DNA of 56,502 nt from an uncultured Pelagibacteraceae bacterium. GTDB lineage: Bacteria; Pseudomonadota; Alphaproteobacteria; Pelagibacterales; Pelagibacteraceae. The position numbers and the translations under genes are program-made. Positions 45,799 through 54,645 of this stretch are shown piece after piece (the stretch's first letter is position 1; every line of letters starts with the position of its first letter). Under the pieces are notes generated by a model that saw only the letters and a list, made by a program, of their open reading frames with translations, was not told the DNA's origin and made no database searches. Location of the stretch: assembly GCA_902529645.1 (NCBI GenBank), contig CABZXO010000009.1, forward strand, positions 1 through 56,502, given 5' to 3'.

Positions 45799-46086
45799 AT
45801 GAAAGCTTATTGGATTGCAAATTATACTGAAATAAAAGACGACGAAAGACTTAAAAAGTATGCTATTAAAGCAAAAGAAGCGGTTGAAAAATATTCTGGA
45901 AAAATAATAGCAAGAAGTGCAAATAATGTAACTTTGGAAGGTAGGGAAATGGTTAGAGTAGCACTTGCAGAATTTCCTGATATTGAAACGGCAAAAAATT
46001 GTTACAATTCCGAAGAGTATGTTGAAGCTAGAAAACATTTAGAAAATAATGCTGTTAGAGAACACATTATTTTTGAAGGAATGTAA
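45799..46086 (+). CDS. DUF1330 family protein
   Basis: 95 residues. MKAYWIANYTEIKD, GKIIARSANNVTLEGREMVRVALAEFPDIETA in parts, and WYNS-type CYNSEEYVEARKHLENN match the DUF1330 dimeric alpha-beta barrel fold. No enzymatic role is established for the family. Ribosome site AAAGGAG at 45788-45794. 21 bases upstream of the xdhC pair and surrounded by purine genes, so a role in the pathway (handling an unstable intermediate, for instance) is possible but speculative. Confidence 0.85.
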   Translation: MKAYWIANYTEIKDDERLKKYAIKAKEAVEKYSGKIIARSANNVTLEGREMVRVALAEFPDIETAKNCYNSEEYVEARKHLENNAVREHIIFEGM

Positions 46087-46107
46087 AATTCAATAACAAC
46101 ATAATTA

Positions 46108-46437
46108 ATGACACAACCATTTATAGACACAATTTTAGAAGAAGCAATTTCATGGATTGAATCTAATAAACAAGTAGTTCTAGCAACTGTAGTTCAAACA
46201 TGGGGATCTTCTCCATTCCAAATTGGAAGCAAAATGATAATTGATGAAAAAGGTAATTTTTTAGGTTCAGTTTCAGGTGGTTGTGTGGAAACAAGCGTAA
46301 TTACTGAATGTGTTGAACTAATAAAAAGTAAAAATTCATTTAAGAAAATTGATTTCAAAGTCTCAGATGAAAATGCTTGGAACGTAGGCCTTGCTTGTGG
46401 AGGAGAAATGACTGTTTTTATAGAACAAATAAATTAA
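46108..46437 (+). CDS. XdhC/CoxI N-terminal domain protein
   Basis: 109 residues. LATVVQTWGSSPFQIGSKMI and GSVSGGCVETSVITE are the XdhC/CoxI domain; GLACGGEMTVFIE closes it. XdhC binds molybdenum cofactor, helps its sulfuration and inserts it in xanthine dehydrogenase. In E. coli- or Rhodobacter-type XdhC this domain is fused to a Rossmann domain; here it ends with its own stop and the Rossmann part is the next gene, overlapping by one base (TAATG) in another frame. Confidence 0.88.
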   Translation: MTQPFIDTILEEAISWIESNKQVVLATVVQTWGSSPFQIGSKMIIDEKGNFLGSVSGGCVETSVITECVELIKSKNSFKKIDFKVSDENAWNVGLACGGEMTVFIEQIN

Positions 46438-47126
46438 TGAAAATAGAAATACTTAAAGAAATAATAAAAAAAAAATTATCTGATGAACAATTTGCTGTTT
46501 TAACTAATTTAAGTAATGGATCCTCTGAAATATATAAAATAGGAATACCTTTAAGTAATAATTTTATTAATTATAAAAACGACATAGAGAATTATTATAA
46601 TTTAAAGAAAAGTGGAGTAATTAATAATACCGAAATTTTAATTCAAAATTATATTAAACCAATTGAGGTTATTATCATTGGCGCAGTACATATAACACAA
46701 TATTTAATTAAATTTTTAAAAGATTTAAATTTTGATGTTACTGTTGTTGATCCAAGAGAATATTTCACAACTAAACAAAAATTTCAAAATATCAAAATTA
46801 TCAATAAATGGCCTGAAGAATTTTTTAAAAATATTCAAACAAACTCTAATACTGCTTTAATTACTTTGAGTCATGATCCAAAAATTGATGAGCCAGCGTT
46901 AAAACATGCTTTGAAAAAAAAGTTTTTTTATATAGGTGCTTTAGGAAGTAAAAAAACTCATAAGAACAGATGTAAAAGATTAAAAGATGAAGGATTTAAT
47001 GATAAAGAAATTGACTCAATACATGGACCAATTGGAATAAAACTAGGAGGAAAATCTGCTCCTGAAATAGCTTTATCAATTGTTGCACAACTAGTTTCTG
47101 AGACAAACAAATATAAAAATCTTTAG
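46437..47126 (+). CDS. XdhC Rossmann-domain protein
   Basis: 229 residues from ATG 46437; the longer frame from 46377 is rejected because it overlaps the previous gene with unrelated residues. EVIIIGAVHITQYLIKFLKD and VTVVDPREYF are the nucleotide-binding fold of the XdhC C-terminal domain; YIGALGSKKTHKNRCKRL and IHGPIGIKLGGKSAPEIALS are its most conserved blocks. Works with the gene upstream to load Mo cofactor in XdhAB. Overlaps the convergent glycosylase gene by four bases. Confidence 0.87.
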   Translation: MKIEILKEIIKKKLSDEQFAVLTNLSNGSSEIYKIGIPLSNNFINYKNDIENYYNLKKSGVINNTEILIQNYIKPIEVIIIGAVHITQYLIKFLKDLNFDVTVVDPREYFTTKQKFQNIKIINKWPEEFFKNIQTNSNTALITLSHDPKIDEPALKHALKKKFFYIGALGSKKTHKNRCKRLKDEGFNDKEIDSIHGPIGIKLGGKSAPEIALSIVAQLVSETNKYKNL

Positions 47127-47758
47127 TACTGGATGGGTTCAGGATCTATACTTCTCCAAAGATACCATGTTGCCACCGAACAATAAGGTGAAAATTTTTT
47201 ATTTAAATAAGAAACATAACGTTCAGGAGGTAAATATTTTTTATTATAATTTTGAGAAATAGCTCTTAAAAGTCCAATATCTTGTATAGGCCAAATATTG
47301 GGTCGATTATAGGTAAATAATAAGATCATTTCTGCTGACCACCTTCCAATTTGCCTAAGTTGAGAAAGATAAATAATAGCATCCTCATCAGACATTTTTG
47401 AAATTAGTCTTGGATTAAACTGTTTATTTAATACTTGTTTTGCTAAATTTTTAATTCCTTTTACCTTCTGTCTACTTAGACCACAACTTTTTAATTGAGC
47501 GGTAGATAACTTACTAACAGATTTTGCATTAATTTTATTTTTACATTTTTTTTTAAATTTTAAAAAAACTGAATTAGCAGCAGCAACACTTATTTGTTGA
47601 CCAACAATACTTTTACATAGAGAAAAGAAAACATCTTTTCTTGAAGTAAGAACTGTCTCTGATGGTGATTTATACTTTTTAATCAATGCAGACATTGTTT
47701 TATCTTTATTTGATAAATATTTTTTTGCTTTATTCCAATATGATGGTGTTTTAGTCAT
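47123..47758 (-). CDS. DNA-3-methyladenine glycosylase II, AlkA-like
   Basis: 211 residues of the HhH-GPD superfamily. Helix-hairpin-helix region around LSQLRQIGRWSAEMILLF, followed by the catalytic Asp in WPIQDIGLL. SLCKSIVGQQISVAAA is the early AlkA block. Removes alkylated bases from DNA. Not part of purine catabolism despite position. Overlaps the upstream transporter gene by eight bases. Confidence 0.88.
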   Translation of the reverse strand: MTKTPSYWNKAKKYLSNKDKTMSALIKKYKSPSETVLTSRKDVFFSLCKSIVGQQISVAAANSVFLKFKKKCKNKINAKSVSKLSTAQLKSCGLSRQKVKGIKNLAKQVLNKQFNPRLISKMSDEDAIIYLSQLRQIGRWSAEMILLFTYNRPNIWPIQDIGLLRAISQNYNKKYLPPERYVSYLNKKFSPYCSVATWYLWRSIDPEPIQY

Positions 47759-48632
47759 GTCGTGAAACAGATAGCTTTTTTTTCAAATACATCTCTCTTC
47801 TAAAAATAATAATCGATGAAACAATAACCAATAAAGCACCTAATAATGTTTTCGAAGTTGGTATTTCATTCCAAATAAAATATCCAAATATTATAGCAAA
47901 GACTAATCCAAGATATTTTAAAGGGGAAACTAAACTTACTTCTGAGTATTTATAAGATTGTGATAACCACAAATTAGCAAGACCACCTAATATACCAACC
48001 ATGCACAACAAAAATAAATCAACTAAACTTGGCAAAATCCATCCCTGATAAAAAGATAAAAAACTTAAAAGCATTATTGAAAATGAAAAGAAAAAACTAA
48101 TTAACCAGGCAGGTTCTGTTGATGATAATTTTCTAATAGCAATAGCAACGTAAGATAGGCCTAAGCAAAAAATTAATGGATATATATAATATAAATTTAA
48201 AGAGCTAAAACCTGGTTCCGTGATGAAAATTATACCAACAAACCCTACTAAAACTGCTAACCATCGATAAATACCAACTTTTTCTTTTAATAAAAAAATT
48301 GAAAATATTGTTATAAATATTGGTGCTGCAAAAGAAATGCTTACAACTGTTGCTAAAGGTAAATTTCTTAATGCAATAAATATAGAAACCAAAGCAATTA
48401 ATCCTGCTAAACATCTTTTAAAATGCAGAAACAGTCTGGTTGTTTTATAAAAATCTAAATATCTGTCTTTAGGAATAAGAAATAAAATAGGAATTATTCC
48501 ACAAAATCCTCTGAAAAAGAGTACTTGTCCAACGGGATAATCATCAGACCATTTAACAATTACATCCATAAGTGAAAATGCACATACTGATATGAACATG
48601 TAAAAAAAGCCTAATTGATTTTTTGATAGCAT
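47751..48632 (-). CDS. EamA/DMT family transporter
   Basis: 293 residues with about ten membrane helices in two EamA repeats. SLMDVIVKWSDDYPVGQVLFFRG and PLATVVSISFAAPIFITIFS in the first, SEVSLVSPLKYLGLVFAIIFGY in the second. The drug/metabolite transporter family exports or imports varied small molecules, and the substrate cannot be predicted. First gene of a two-gene operon with the glycosylase; 34 bases from divergent msrA. Confidence 0.85.
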   Translation of the reverse strand: MLSKNQLGFFYMFISVCAFSLMDVIVKWSDDYPVGQVLFFRGFCGIIPILFLIPKDRYLDFYKTTRLFLHFKRCLAGLIALVSIFIALRNLPLATVVSISFAAPIFITIFSIFLLKEKVGIYRWLAVLVGFVGIIFITEPGFSSLNLYYIYPLIFCLGLSYVAIAIRKLSSTEPAWLISFFFSFSIMLLSFLSFYQGWILPSLVDLFLLCMVGILGGLANLWLSQSYKYSEVSLVSPLKYLGLVFAIIFGYFIWNEIPTSKTLLGALLVIVSSIIIFRREMYLKKKLSVSRHD

Positions 48633-48666
48633 ATGATTAACTTTAGATTAATTAATTTAATTATCA

Positions 48667-49110
48667 ATGGAAATAGCAATTTTAGGATTAGGATGTTTTT
48701 GGGAACCAGAAATTAAGTTTAGTAAACTTAATGGAGTTATAAAAACAGAAGTAGGTTATTGTGGAGGTCATAATGCTGAAACAAATTACAAAGAAGTATG
48801 CACAGGCACAACAAATCATGCAGAAGTGGTAAAATTAGATTTTGATCCTAAAGTAATATCTTACGAGAAAATACTTGAATATTTTTTTGAAATTCATGAT
48901 CCAACAACCTTAAATTCTCAAGGACCAGACTTCGGAACACAATATAGAAGTGAAATATTTTATTTAAATGATCAGCAAAAAATTACTGCTGAAAAAGTGA
49001 TAGAAAAAGAAAACATCAAATTATCAGGAAAAGTAGTAACAAAAACCTCTTTAGTTAAAAACTATTGCCCAGCTGAAGAATATCATCAACGATATTTGGA
49101 AAAAAGATAA
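48667..49110 (+). CDS. msrA: Peptide methionine-S-sulfoxide reductase
   Basis: 147 residues, the short form. The catalytic Cys is in LGLGCFWEPEIKFSKLNGV, followed by TEVGYCGG, YKEVCTGTTNHAEVV and YFFEIHDPTTLNSQGPDFGTQYRS in parts, ending with NYCPAEEYHQRYLEK. Repairs oxidised methionine. One base separates its stop and the sulfurtransferase start. Confidence 0.94.
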   Translation: MEIAILGLGCFWEPEIKFSKLNGVIKTEVGYCGGHNAETNYKEVCTGTTNHAEVVKLDFDPKVISYEKILEYFFEIHDPTTLNSQGPDFGTQYRSEIFYLNDQQKITAEKVIEKENIKLSGKVVTKTSLVKNYCPAEEYHQRYLEKR

Positions 49111-49111
49111 A

Positions 49112-49930
49112 ATGTCTTTAGTTGACACAAGTTGGTTAGAAAATAATATTGATAAAGTAAAAATTATTGATTGCTCATGGCATATGCCTCAAACTCAAAG
49201 AAACAGTTTTGAGGAATATACAGAGGAACATATTCCAAATGCTATTTTTTTTGATTTAGATAAAAATTCTAAATTAGATACCGATTTACCACATATGCTT
49301 ACTGATACTAAATCTTGGGAAAAAATAATGAGCAACATGGGTATAAAAAATAATGATCGAATAGTAATCTATGATAATTCTGATGTTATTAGTTCTTGTA
49401 GATGTTGGTACAATTTAATTTATTATGGACATGATCCTAAACTAGTCCATGTTCTGGATGGTGGATTAAAAAAATGGAAAAAAGAAAATAAACCTACAGA
49501 TAATAGAGAAGTAACCAATCAAACTTCAAATTATATATGTAAAGAAAAAATAGAACTAGTTAAAAATAAAAAACAAATAGATGAAAATATTCATTCGCAT
49601 GAATTTAATGTTGTTGATGCCAGAAGTAGAGAAAGATTTGAAGGCAAAGTTGCTGAACCAAGGAAAGGTCTTAGGAGTGGTTCAATAAAAGATTCTTTTT
49701 GCCTACCTTTTTCTGAATTGGTAAACGAAGACCATACTTTCGTTAGTAAAGATAAAATACTTGAAAGGTTTAAGTCATTAAAATTTGACCATAATAAAAA
49801 CATAGTATTTTCATGTGGTTCTGGAGTAACCGCAAGTGTTTTGGCACTAGCTTATTCTTTAATAAATGCTAAATATATGCCGACCGTTTACGATGGCTCT
49901 TGGGCTGAGTATGGAAAAAAAAAACTATGA
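49112..49930 (+). CDS. sseA: Sulfurtransferase (3-mercaptopyruvate/thiosulfate)
   Basis: 272 residues with two rhodanese domains. N-terminal inactive half with SLVDTSWLENN and HIPNAIFFDLD; active C-terminal half with VVDARSRERFEGKVAEPR and the catalytic loop CGSGVTA, which is the mercaptopyruvate sulfurtransferase type (CGSGVTAC-like). Overlaps the RND adaptor start by four bases. Confidence 0.9.
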   Translation: MSLVDTSWLENNIDKVKIIDCSWHMPQTQRNSFEEYTEEHIPNAIFFDLDKNSKLDTDLPHMLTDTKSWEKIMSNMGIKNNDRIVIYDNSDVISSCRCWYNLIYYGHDPKLVHVLDGGLKKWKKENKPTDNREVTNQTSNYICKEKIELVKNKKQIDENIHSHEFNVVDARSRERFEGKVAEPRKGLRSGSIKDSFCLPFSELVNEDHTFVSKDKILERFKSLKFDHNKNIVFSCGSGVTASVLALAYSLINAKYMPTVYDGSWAEYGKKKL

Positions 49931-50922
49931 AAACATCAACAAAAATAACAAGTATAGTAATTATTTTTTTTCTAATAATCGCAACAGTGATTATTGGAAG
50001 AACGATGATAGGAAATCATTTCAAAAAAAAATTTAGTAAAAGACCACCTCCTGGAATAATAGTAACTACTACCCAAAAAAGAGTTTTTGAAAATGTTGTA
50101 AGTACATATGGAACTGCAACTCCAATTCAAACACAATCATTTAAAATTGAAAAATATGAAATATTAAATCCAATCAATTTTAATCAAAAAGTTAAAAAAG
50201 GTGATGTAATCGCTAACCTAAAAAATAGAAAGATTATTGCAAAATTTGATGGCATTATTGGAAAAAGGGAATTTTCAGAAGATTTAGAGGTTTCAAAATC
50301 TTCAATATTAATTAATCTTGAAGACACTAGCTCAATATATTGTGATGTAGATATACCTGAAATTTTTGTACCATTTATTAAAGTTGGTCTACCAGTTGAT
50401 ATTAAATTTTCTGGTTATAAAAATAAAATTTATAAAGGCGAAGTAGATTCTTTTGCTAGCAGAATAAGTGAAGATACAAGAGCTCTAGCAACTAGAATTA
50501 AAATGGATAACACATCTGGTGAAATACTACCTGGATCGTTTTTAGAAATATCTATTAAATATGATGTTAGAAATGGCTTAAGCGCTCCTGATACAAGTAC
50601 AGTTGTAGAAGGTGAAAATGTTTTTATTTATAAAGTAGATGAAAAAAATAAAGTGATGAAAACAAAAGTAACCATCGGCGATAGATACTTAGGTTTTGTA
50701 GAAATATTAGATGGATTAAATAATGGAGACAAAATTGTTGCAGAAGGAACAAAAAAGATAAGACCAAATCTTACAATAAGACCTATTGAGAAAGGTGCCA
50801 AAAAAAAACAAGGAAATTCTAGCTGGGGTAAAAAAGATAAATCAAAAAAAACTGAAGAAAAAAAAAGTAAATTTGATTGGATAAAAAATATTTTTAAAAA
50901 ATCTGAAAAAGAGAAAAAATAA
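49927..50922 (+). CDS. RND efflux periplasmic adaptor lacking the alpha-hairpin
   Basis: 331 residues. N-terminal membrane anchor (about 8-24), no lipobox. The lipoyl domain reads VKKGDVIANLKNR (about 89-101) and continues at once into KIIAKFDGIIGKREF (about 102-116), so the long alpha-helical hairpin that normally splits the lipoyl domain is missing. Beta-barrel and membrane-proximal domains follow (SISEDTRALATRIKM, DGLNNGDKIVAEG). The last 45 residues are a lysine-rich tail. Four bases before the RND pump gene. Confidence 0.9.
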   Translation: MKTSTKITSIVIIFFLIIATVIIGRTMIGNHFKKKFSKRPPPGIIVTTTQKRVFENVVSTYGTATPIQTQSFKIEKYEILNPINFNQKVKKGDVIANLKNRKIIAKFDGIIGKREFSEDLEVSKSSILINLEDTSSIYCDVDIPEIFVPFIKVGLPVDIKFSGYKNKIYKGEVDSFASRISEDTRALATRIKMDNTSGEILPGSFLEISIKYDVRNGLSAPDTSTVVEGENVFIYKVDEKNKVMKTKVTIGDRYLGFVEILDGLNNGDKIVAEGTKKIRPNLTIRPIEKGAKKKQGNSSWGKKDKSKKTEEKKSKFDWIKNIFKKSEKEKK

Positions 50923-50926
50923 TTAA

Positions 50927-53900
50927 ATGTATATTACTGAAGTAAGCATTAAACGACCTGTAGTAGCTTGGGTCATGTCTTTAATATTAATTATTTTTGG
51001 TATGTTTGTTTTTTTAGAATTACCAGTAAGAGAACTTCCTGATGGCATACAGCCTCCAGTAGTTCAAGTCCAGACGGATTATAAATCTGCCTCAGCTGAA
51101 ATCGTTGATGAAGAGATAACTCAAAAACTAGAGGATGTAATAGGTGGAGCTGAAGGTATTAAAAATATTGACTCAAGTTCTTTAAATGGAAGAAGTAGAA
51201 TTAATATTCAATTCAACACAGATATTGACTTAGATGATGCAGCTAATGATATTAGGGAAAGAGTTGCAAGAGTTGTAGATAATTTACCAAGTGAGTCAAA
51301 CCCTCCACAAATTTTAAAACAAGCAGCAGGTTTTACAACTACAATGTGGGTTGCTTTATCATCTCCAACTTGGAATGATTTAGATTTGGGTGATTATGCT
51401 GAAAGATATCTTATAGATGCATTCTCAAGTGTACCTAATGTAGGTCGAATTTTAGTTGGTGGATTGAGAGAGCTTAGTGTTAGAGTTTGGATAGATCCAA
51501 TAAAATTAGCTGCGAATGATCTTACAATTCAAGAAGTTGAAAGAGCTCTTAGAAATGAGAATATAAATCTTCCAGCAGGAACCTTAGAAGCTAATAACAA
51601 AGACTTAACTTTAAACATTGATAAATCCTATTCTAATATTGATACTATTAAACAATTACCACTTAAAAAAAATAAAGATAAAGTTATCATTTTATCTGAT
51701 GTAGCTAATATAGAGTTTGGACCTGTTTCAGAAAAAACTTTATTTAAAGCACAAAGAAAAAATGCAGTAAATTTAAAAACTGTAGGAATTGGAATTTATG
51801 CAAAAAGTGGTGCATCAACGGTAGAACTTTCTAAACAAATAAAAACTAAAATTAAAGAACTTAACAAATCCTTACCTGATGGTTTAAAGTTAGAGATAGC
51901 ATTTAACAGAGCGACCTACATTGGTGCAGCAATTGAAGAAGTATATAAAAGTTTAGTAATTGCATTCGTACTAGTTGTTTTAATTATTTATCTTTTTTTA
52001 GGCAACCTAAAAGCTGTAATAGTTCCTGCGGTTGCTTTACCAGTTAGTCTTATTGGATCATTTCTCGGATTATATATATTTGATCTATCAATTAATATTT
52101 TTGTATTACTAAGTTTTATTCTAGCAATTGGTATAATCACTGATGATTCTGTGATCATGACTGATGCAATCTATACAAGAATTGAAAATGGAGAAACACC
52201 ATTGGTAGCTGCATACAAGGGTTCTAAACAAATTACATTTGCAATTATTGCAACGACTTTAATTCTTGTAGCAGTATTTTTACCTTTAATTTTTATTAAA
52301 GGAATATCAGGAACTTTGTTTAAAGAAACGGCAATAGCCTTATCTTTTTCAATTGTTGTATCTTCTTTTGTGGCATTAACATTATCTCCAATGCTAGGAA
52401 GTAAATTTTTAAACAAAAAAGAAAAAATTAATTTCTTCGTAAAAAAATTCAATAATGGTTTCAAATCTTTCACGGGATTTTATGTAAACTCCCTTAAATA
52501 TTGGATTAATAAACAGAAAACTATTTCAATATTTATAATTTTAATTATTGCTGCCTCAGCTTATTTATTTAGTTTTTCCAAAAAAGAATTGATACCAATC
52601 GAAGATAGGGGTGCTTATTTAATTATTGGTTCAACTGATGAAGGAAGTTCATTTGAATATACCCAAGAAAAGGCACAAATAATTGAAGGAAGAATATTAA
52701 GATTATTGCAGGCAGAAGACAGCCCATATGCAAGACTAATCATGAGAGTTCCTGGTTTTGGAAGATCTGCAACGTCTTATAACAGTTTTATAATTATTGC
52801 ATTACTTGATGAGTGGAAAAATAGAGAAAAAGGTAGTCAAACAATATTAAGAGAAGCAATTGGACAAGTGGTTTCTGTGCCTGAAACTTTTGCTTTTCCA
52901 ATTTCTCCACAATCAATAAGAGTATCTAGTTATAATAAGCCTGTTCAAATGGTGATATATGGATCTAGCTACGAAGAATTAGAAGAAATTCAAAATAGTG
53001 TCTTAAGAGAATTAAGAAAAAATAGAAATATGTCTAGAATTGAAAGTGATTATACAAAAAATAAACCTGAGGTTAAATTAATCACTAATAAAAACAGAGC
53101 AAATGATTTGGGAGTTTCTACTGAAAATATAGGTAGAACTCTAGAAACTCTTTATGGAGGGAAAAGAGTAACAACTTTTAGTAAAGAAGGAAGAGAATAC
53201 CCAATTATTTTACAACAATATTTAGCAGACAGGAGAGATAAAGATGGGTTGTCAAAAATTTTTGTTAGATCTGAAACAACTGGTAAACTTGTATCTGTTG
53301 CAAGCTTAGTTGAGTTTAAAGAGAAAGGCACTGCTGAAGCACTTCCAAGATATAATCGTCAAAGAGCAGTTACAATTTCTGCTGCCCTTGCAGAAGATTA
53401 CACTCTAACAGAAGCAATTAAATACCTGGAAGATGTCATGATTAGAGTTGCTCCTCAAAATCAAATCACTTGGAAAGGAAAATCTGAAGAGTTAAAAGAA
53501 ACAACAAATGAAATATACTTAATTTTTGCTCTTGCTTTGTTAACTGCTTATTTAGTTATGGCTGCAACATTTAACTCTTTTGTTCATCCATTTATTATTA
53601 TTTTAACAGTTCCGCTAGCTGTATTTGGTGGCTTAGTATTTATTTTATTTTTAAATAGTTCAGTAAATATTTTTTCTCAAATAGCTTTAATAATACTCAT
53701 TGGTATATCCACAAAAAATAGTATTTTGATTGTAGATTACACAAACCAGATAAGAACTACTGGTGTTAAAATCCAGGATGCCATAATTAAAGCTTGCCAA
53801 CTTAGAATTCGACCAATCGTAATGACCTCACTTAGTACAATGATAGCAATGCTTCCATTAGTTATTGGAAATATTGGCCCAGGTGCAGGTGAAGGCTCTA

Positions 53901-54049
53901 GATTAGCTGTGGGTTCTACAATTTTAGGAGGAATGATTATTTCAACCTTCTTTACTTTATATGTAACTCCAACAATGTATTTAGCTCTTGCAAAGAATAC
54001 TAAGCGAATTGATGCGGTTGATATTGAATTAAAAAAACAGCTAAATTAA
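50927..54049 (+). CDS. RND efflux transporter permease (HAE1/AcrB-like)
   Basis: 1040 residues, twelve membrane helices and two large periplasmic loops. Starts VSIKRPVVAWVMSLI; PVRELPDGIQPP resembles the AcrB-type N-terminal block. The proton-relay Asp pair in TM4 is kept in GIITDDSVIMTDAI. NSILIVDYTNQIR and GPGAGEGSRLAVGSTILGG are the C-terminal RND blocks. Drug-type rather than metal-type by these motifs. No outer-membrane TolC gene is adjacent. Overlaps the convergent gene by four bases. Confidence 0.93.
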   Translation: MYITEVSIKRPVVAWVMSLILIIFGMFVFLELPVRELPDGIQPPVVQVQTDYKSASAEIVDEEITQKLEDVIGGAEGIKNIDSSSLNGRSRINIQFNTDIDLDDAANDIRERVARVVDNLPSESNPPQILKQAAGFTTTMWVALSSPTWNDLDLGDYAERYLIDAFSSVPNVGRILVGGLRELSVRVWIDPIKLAANDLTIQEVERALRNENINLPAGTLEANNKDLTLNIDKSYSNIDTIKQLPLKKNKDKVIILSDVANIEFGPVSEKTLFKAQRKNAVNLKTVGIGIYAKSGASTVELSKQIKTKIKELNKSLPDGLKLEIAFNRATYIGAAIEEVYKSLVIAFVLVVLIIYLFLGNLKAVIVPAVALPVSLIGSFLGLYIFDLSINIFVLLSFILAIGIITDDSVIMTDAIYTRIENGETPLVAAYKGSKQITFAIIATTLILVAVFLPLIFIKGISGTLFKETAIALSFSIVVSSFVALTLSPMLGSKFLNKKEKINFFVKKFNNGFKSFTGFYVNSLKYWINKQKTISIFIILIIAASAYLFSFSKKELIPIEDRGAYLIIGSTDEGSSFEYTQEKAQIIEGRILRLLQAEDSPYARLIMRVPGFGRSATSYNSFIIIALLDEWKNREKGSQTILREAIGQVVSVPETFAFPISPQSIRVSSYNKPVQMVIYGSSYEELEEIQNSVLRELRKNRNMSRIESDYTKNKPEVKLITNKNRANDLGVSTENIGRTLETLYGGKRVTTFSKEGREYPIILQQYLADRRDKDGLSKIFVRSETTGKLVSVASLVEFKEKGTAEALPRYNRQRAVTISAALAEDYTLTEAIKYLEDVMIRVAPQNQITWKGKSEELKETTNEIYLIFALALLTAYLVMAATFNSFVHPFIIILTVPLAVFGGLVFILFLNSSVNIFSQIALIILIGISTKNSILIVDYTNQIRTTGVKIQDAIIKACQLRIRPIVMTSLSTMIAMLPLVIGNIGPGAGEGSRLAVGSTILGGMIISTFFTLYVTPTMYLALAKNTKRIDAVDIELKKQLN

Positions 54050-54645
54050 AAAATAATATATTTTGAGGTTGATAAAGAATTTTTACATTCTGATAATTGT
54101 TGCTTATAAATATTTGATTGCTTCTCGACTCTTTTAGCTAAATTAATTACTTTTTTATTATTTTTATAATTTTTAAAGTTACCCCACCCTTCATGATAAG
54201 CAAGATACTGCTTGAAAGCATCTTTTTTTGAAATTTTTAAAATTTTTTCAGTCTTGTCTGTATACCAACCAATAAAATCTACACTATCTTTAAATCTTGT
54301 TCTGACAGCAAGCTTATTCCCAGTTTCTTCTTTATACTGTTTCCAAGTTCCTTTTACAGCCTGTGAATACCCGAAAGAACTTGATGGTCTCTTGTAAGGA
54401 ACTACTTTAAATAATTTCTGTCTAGGAGGTTTGGCTAACCAGTCAAAACTGGATTCCATTTTTATAATTGCAAGCTGTAAATAAACTGGGGTTCCCCATT
54501 TTTTCTCAGCTTTTTTTGCATGTTTATACCACATGTATCTTTCATTAAATATAGAACAACTATCTGATGTATTTTTTGGAACAGACGAGCAACCTGAAAT
54601 AAAAATTATTAAAATAAATAAATAATTAATTTTTAAAATTTTCAT
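54046..54645 (-). CDS. Lipoprotein with lysozyme-like transglycosylase (SLT) domain
   Basis: 199 residues. Signal segment (about 7-17), lipobox ISGC with Cys about 19. The fold of lytic transglycosylases is suggested by VYLQLAIIKMESSFDW (catalytic Glu in MESSF), SSSFGYSQAVKGTWKQYK (the Gly-Tyr-x-Gln motif) and AYHEGWGNF. It would trim peptidoglycan at the outer-membrane side. Overlaps the VanZ-like gene by 20 bases. Confidence 0.82.
   Translation of the reverse strand: MKILKINYLFILIIFISGCSSVPKNTSDSCSIFNERYMWYKHAKKAEKKWGTPVYLQLAIIKMESSFDWLAKPPRQKLFKVVPYKRPSSSFGYSQAVKGTWKQYKEETGNKLAVRTRFKDSVDFIGWYTDKTEKILKISKKDAFKQYLAYHEGWGNFKNYKNNKKVINLAKRVEKQSNIYKQQLSECKNSLSTSKYIIF

Noticed and set aside
46377..46437. 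Upstream extension of the XdhC Rossmann gene starting at 46377
   Set aside because: It overlaps the N-terminal XdhC gene in another frame and encodes residues unlike the family; ATG 46437 gives a normal TAATG junction.
46430..46445. Interpretation of the xdhC split as a frameshifted pseudogene
   Set aside because: Each part is a complete domain with its own start and stop at the domain boundary; kept as a two-gene form, though comparison with relatives would settle it.
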